A DNA stretch of 6,492 bases from Clostridiales bacterium (lineage in GTDB: Bacteria; Bacillota; Clostridia; Lachnospirales; Lachnospiraceae), in the NCBI GenBank assembly GCA_021204765.1, contig JAJPYU010000022.1, positions 1 to 6,492 on the forward strand, written 5' to 3'. Positions 6,362-6,492 of the stretch are shown here, in pieces. Position 1 is the stretch's first letter; each line of letters starts with the position of its first letter. The notes under the pieces are model-generated. The model ran no database searches and was not told the DNA's origin. It worked only from the letters and a program-made list of their open reading frames with translations. Both the position numbers and the translations under genes were made by a program.

Positions 6362-6447
6362 ATAAGATGATACCACGGATTGCTGCCTATTTGACCCTGG
6401 TATCATACATGATGTTGATGTCAAATAAGATGATACCACGGATTGCT
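6362..6447. repeat. 23-bp perfect direct repeat, 63 bases apart
   Basis: Positions 6362-6384 and 6425-6447 are identical over 23 bases (starting ATAAGATGATACC and ending GGATTGCT). The sequences diverge immediately on both sides. The first copy ends only 15 bases from the zinc-ribbon gene start, so it covers its leader. On the minus strand each copy contains TGGTATCAT, which resembles an extended -10 element, but neither has a fitting -35 box. Confidence 0.85.
6388..6427. repeat. Nested dyads between the direct repeats
   Basis: TATTTGAC (6388-6395) and GTCAAATA (6420-6427) form 8-bp inverted arms. Inside them, TGGTATCAT (6398-6406) is the reverse complement of ATGATACCA found in both direct-repeat copies (6367-6375 and 6430-6438), so it can pair with either. 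This allows two exclusive foldings in RNA, or offers several half-sites for a DNA-binding protein. Confidence 0.55.
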
Positions 6448-6471
6448 CCGCTCTCCGAGCTCCCGCAATCC
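6440..6471. repeat. Hairpin attached to the second direct-repeat copy
   Basis: GGATTGC (6440-6446) pairs with GCAATCC (6465-6471). Inside, GCTC (6450-6453) pairs with GAGC (6457-6460) around a TCC loop, with small internal loops of three and four bases. The first direct-repeat copy has the same 5' arm but lacks the rest, so it looks like a truncated copy of the same unit. Neither strand has a U-run after it, so a terminator role is not supported. Confidence 0.55.
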
Positions 6472-6492
6472 TCAAAACATTCGGAATCCGCT

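Noticed and set aside
6402..6424. TTGACA and TATGAT on the minus strand as a promoter for the zinc-ribbon gene
   Set aside because: The two boxes are only 11 bases apart, far too close for sigma-A.

Overview
The window looks like chromosomal DNA from a Gram-positive gut-type Clostridia, most probably a Lachnospiraceae member. This is inferred from the moderate GC content, the strong AGGAG-type ribosome binding sites, a ClpC-type (not ClpA or ClpB) Hsp100, a lipoprotein with a Gram-positive style signal, and a secreted SH3 / membrane / acidic-tail protein of a kind common in that family. No rRNA, tRNA, CRISPR array, integrase or transposase is visible.

Layout, left to right. (1) 1-1975, minus strand: a ClpC-like AAA+ unfoldase, cut off by the left edge with 658 residues present. 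(2) 2052-3662, minus: a 536-aa single-pass membrane protein with signal peptide, bacterial SH3 domain, one transmembrane helix and a long acidic / Pro-Ala-rich cytoplasmic tail. It lies 76 bp upstream of clpC and is probably co-transcribed with it from a near-consensus sigma-A promoter at 3726-3754. (3) 3663-3911: a 249-bp divergent intergenic region with two back-to-back promoters and, between them, a 42-bp near-perfect inverted repeat and a smaller dyad. (4) 3912-4649, plus: a 245-aa lipoprotein with an Ig-like beta domain and a Ser/Asp/Glu-rich C-terminal tail. (5) 4663-5589, minus: an HSL-type alpha/beta hydrolase, convergent with the lipoprotein gene across only 13 bp. (6) 5670-6347, minus: a zinc-ribbon plus six-helix membrane protein, probably the first gene of a two-gene operon with the hydrolase. 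(7) 6348-6492: a repeat-rich leader with a 23-bp perfect direct repeat, nested dyads and a hairpin, which looks like a dispersed intergenic repeat.

How the parts may work together: the minus-strand pair couples an envelope-spanning protein to a cytoplasmic unfoldase, and the divergent lipoprotein shares its control region, so the three could form an envelope-associated module. That is inference from layout only. The hydrolase and zinc-ribbon genes form a separate unit of unknown role.

The most striking single observation is at the left edge. The last 31 visible residues of ClpC carry six replacements at otherwise near-invariant positions, and each one would return to the family consensus by a single transversion. 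This points to sequence error at a contig end or to gene decay, not to ordinary divergence. I see no convincing evidence of a wholly new defence or mobile system here.
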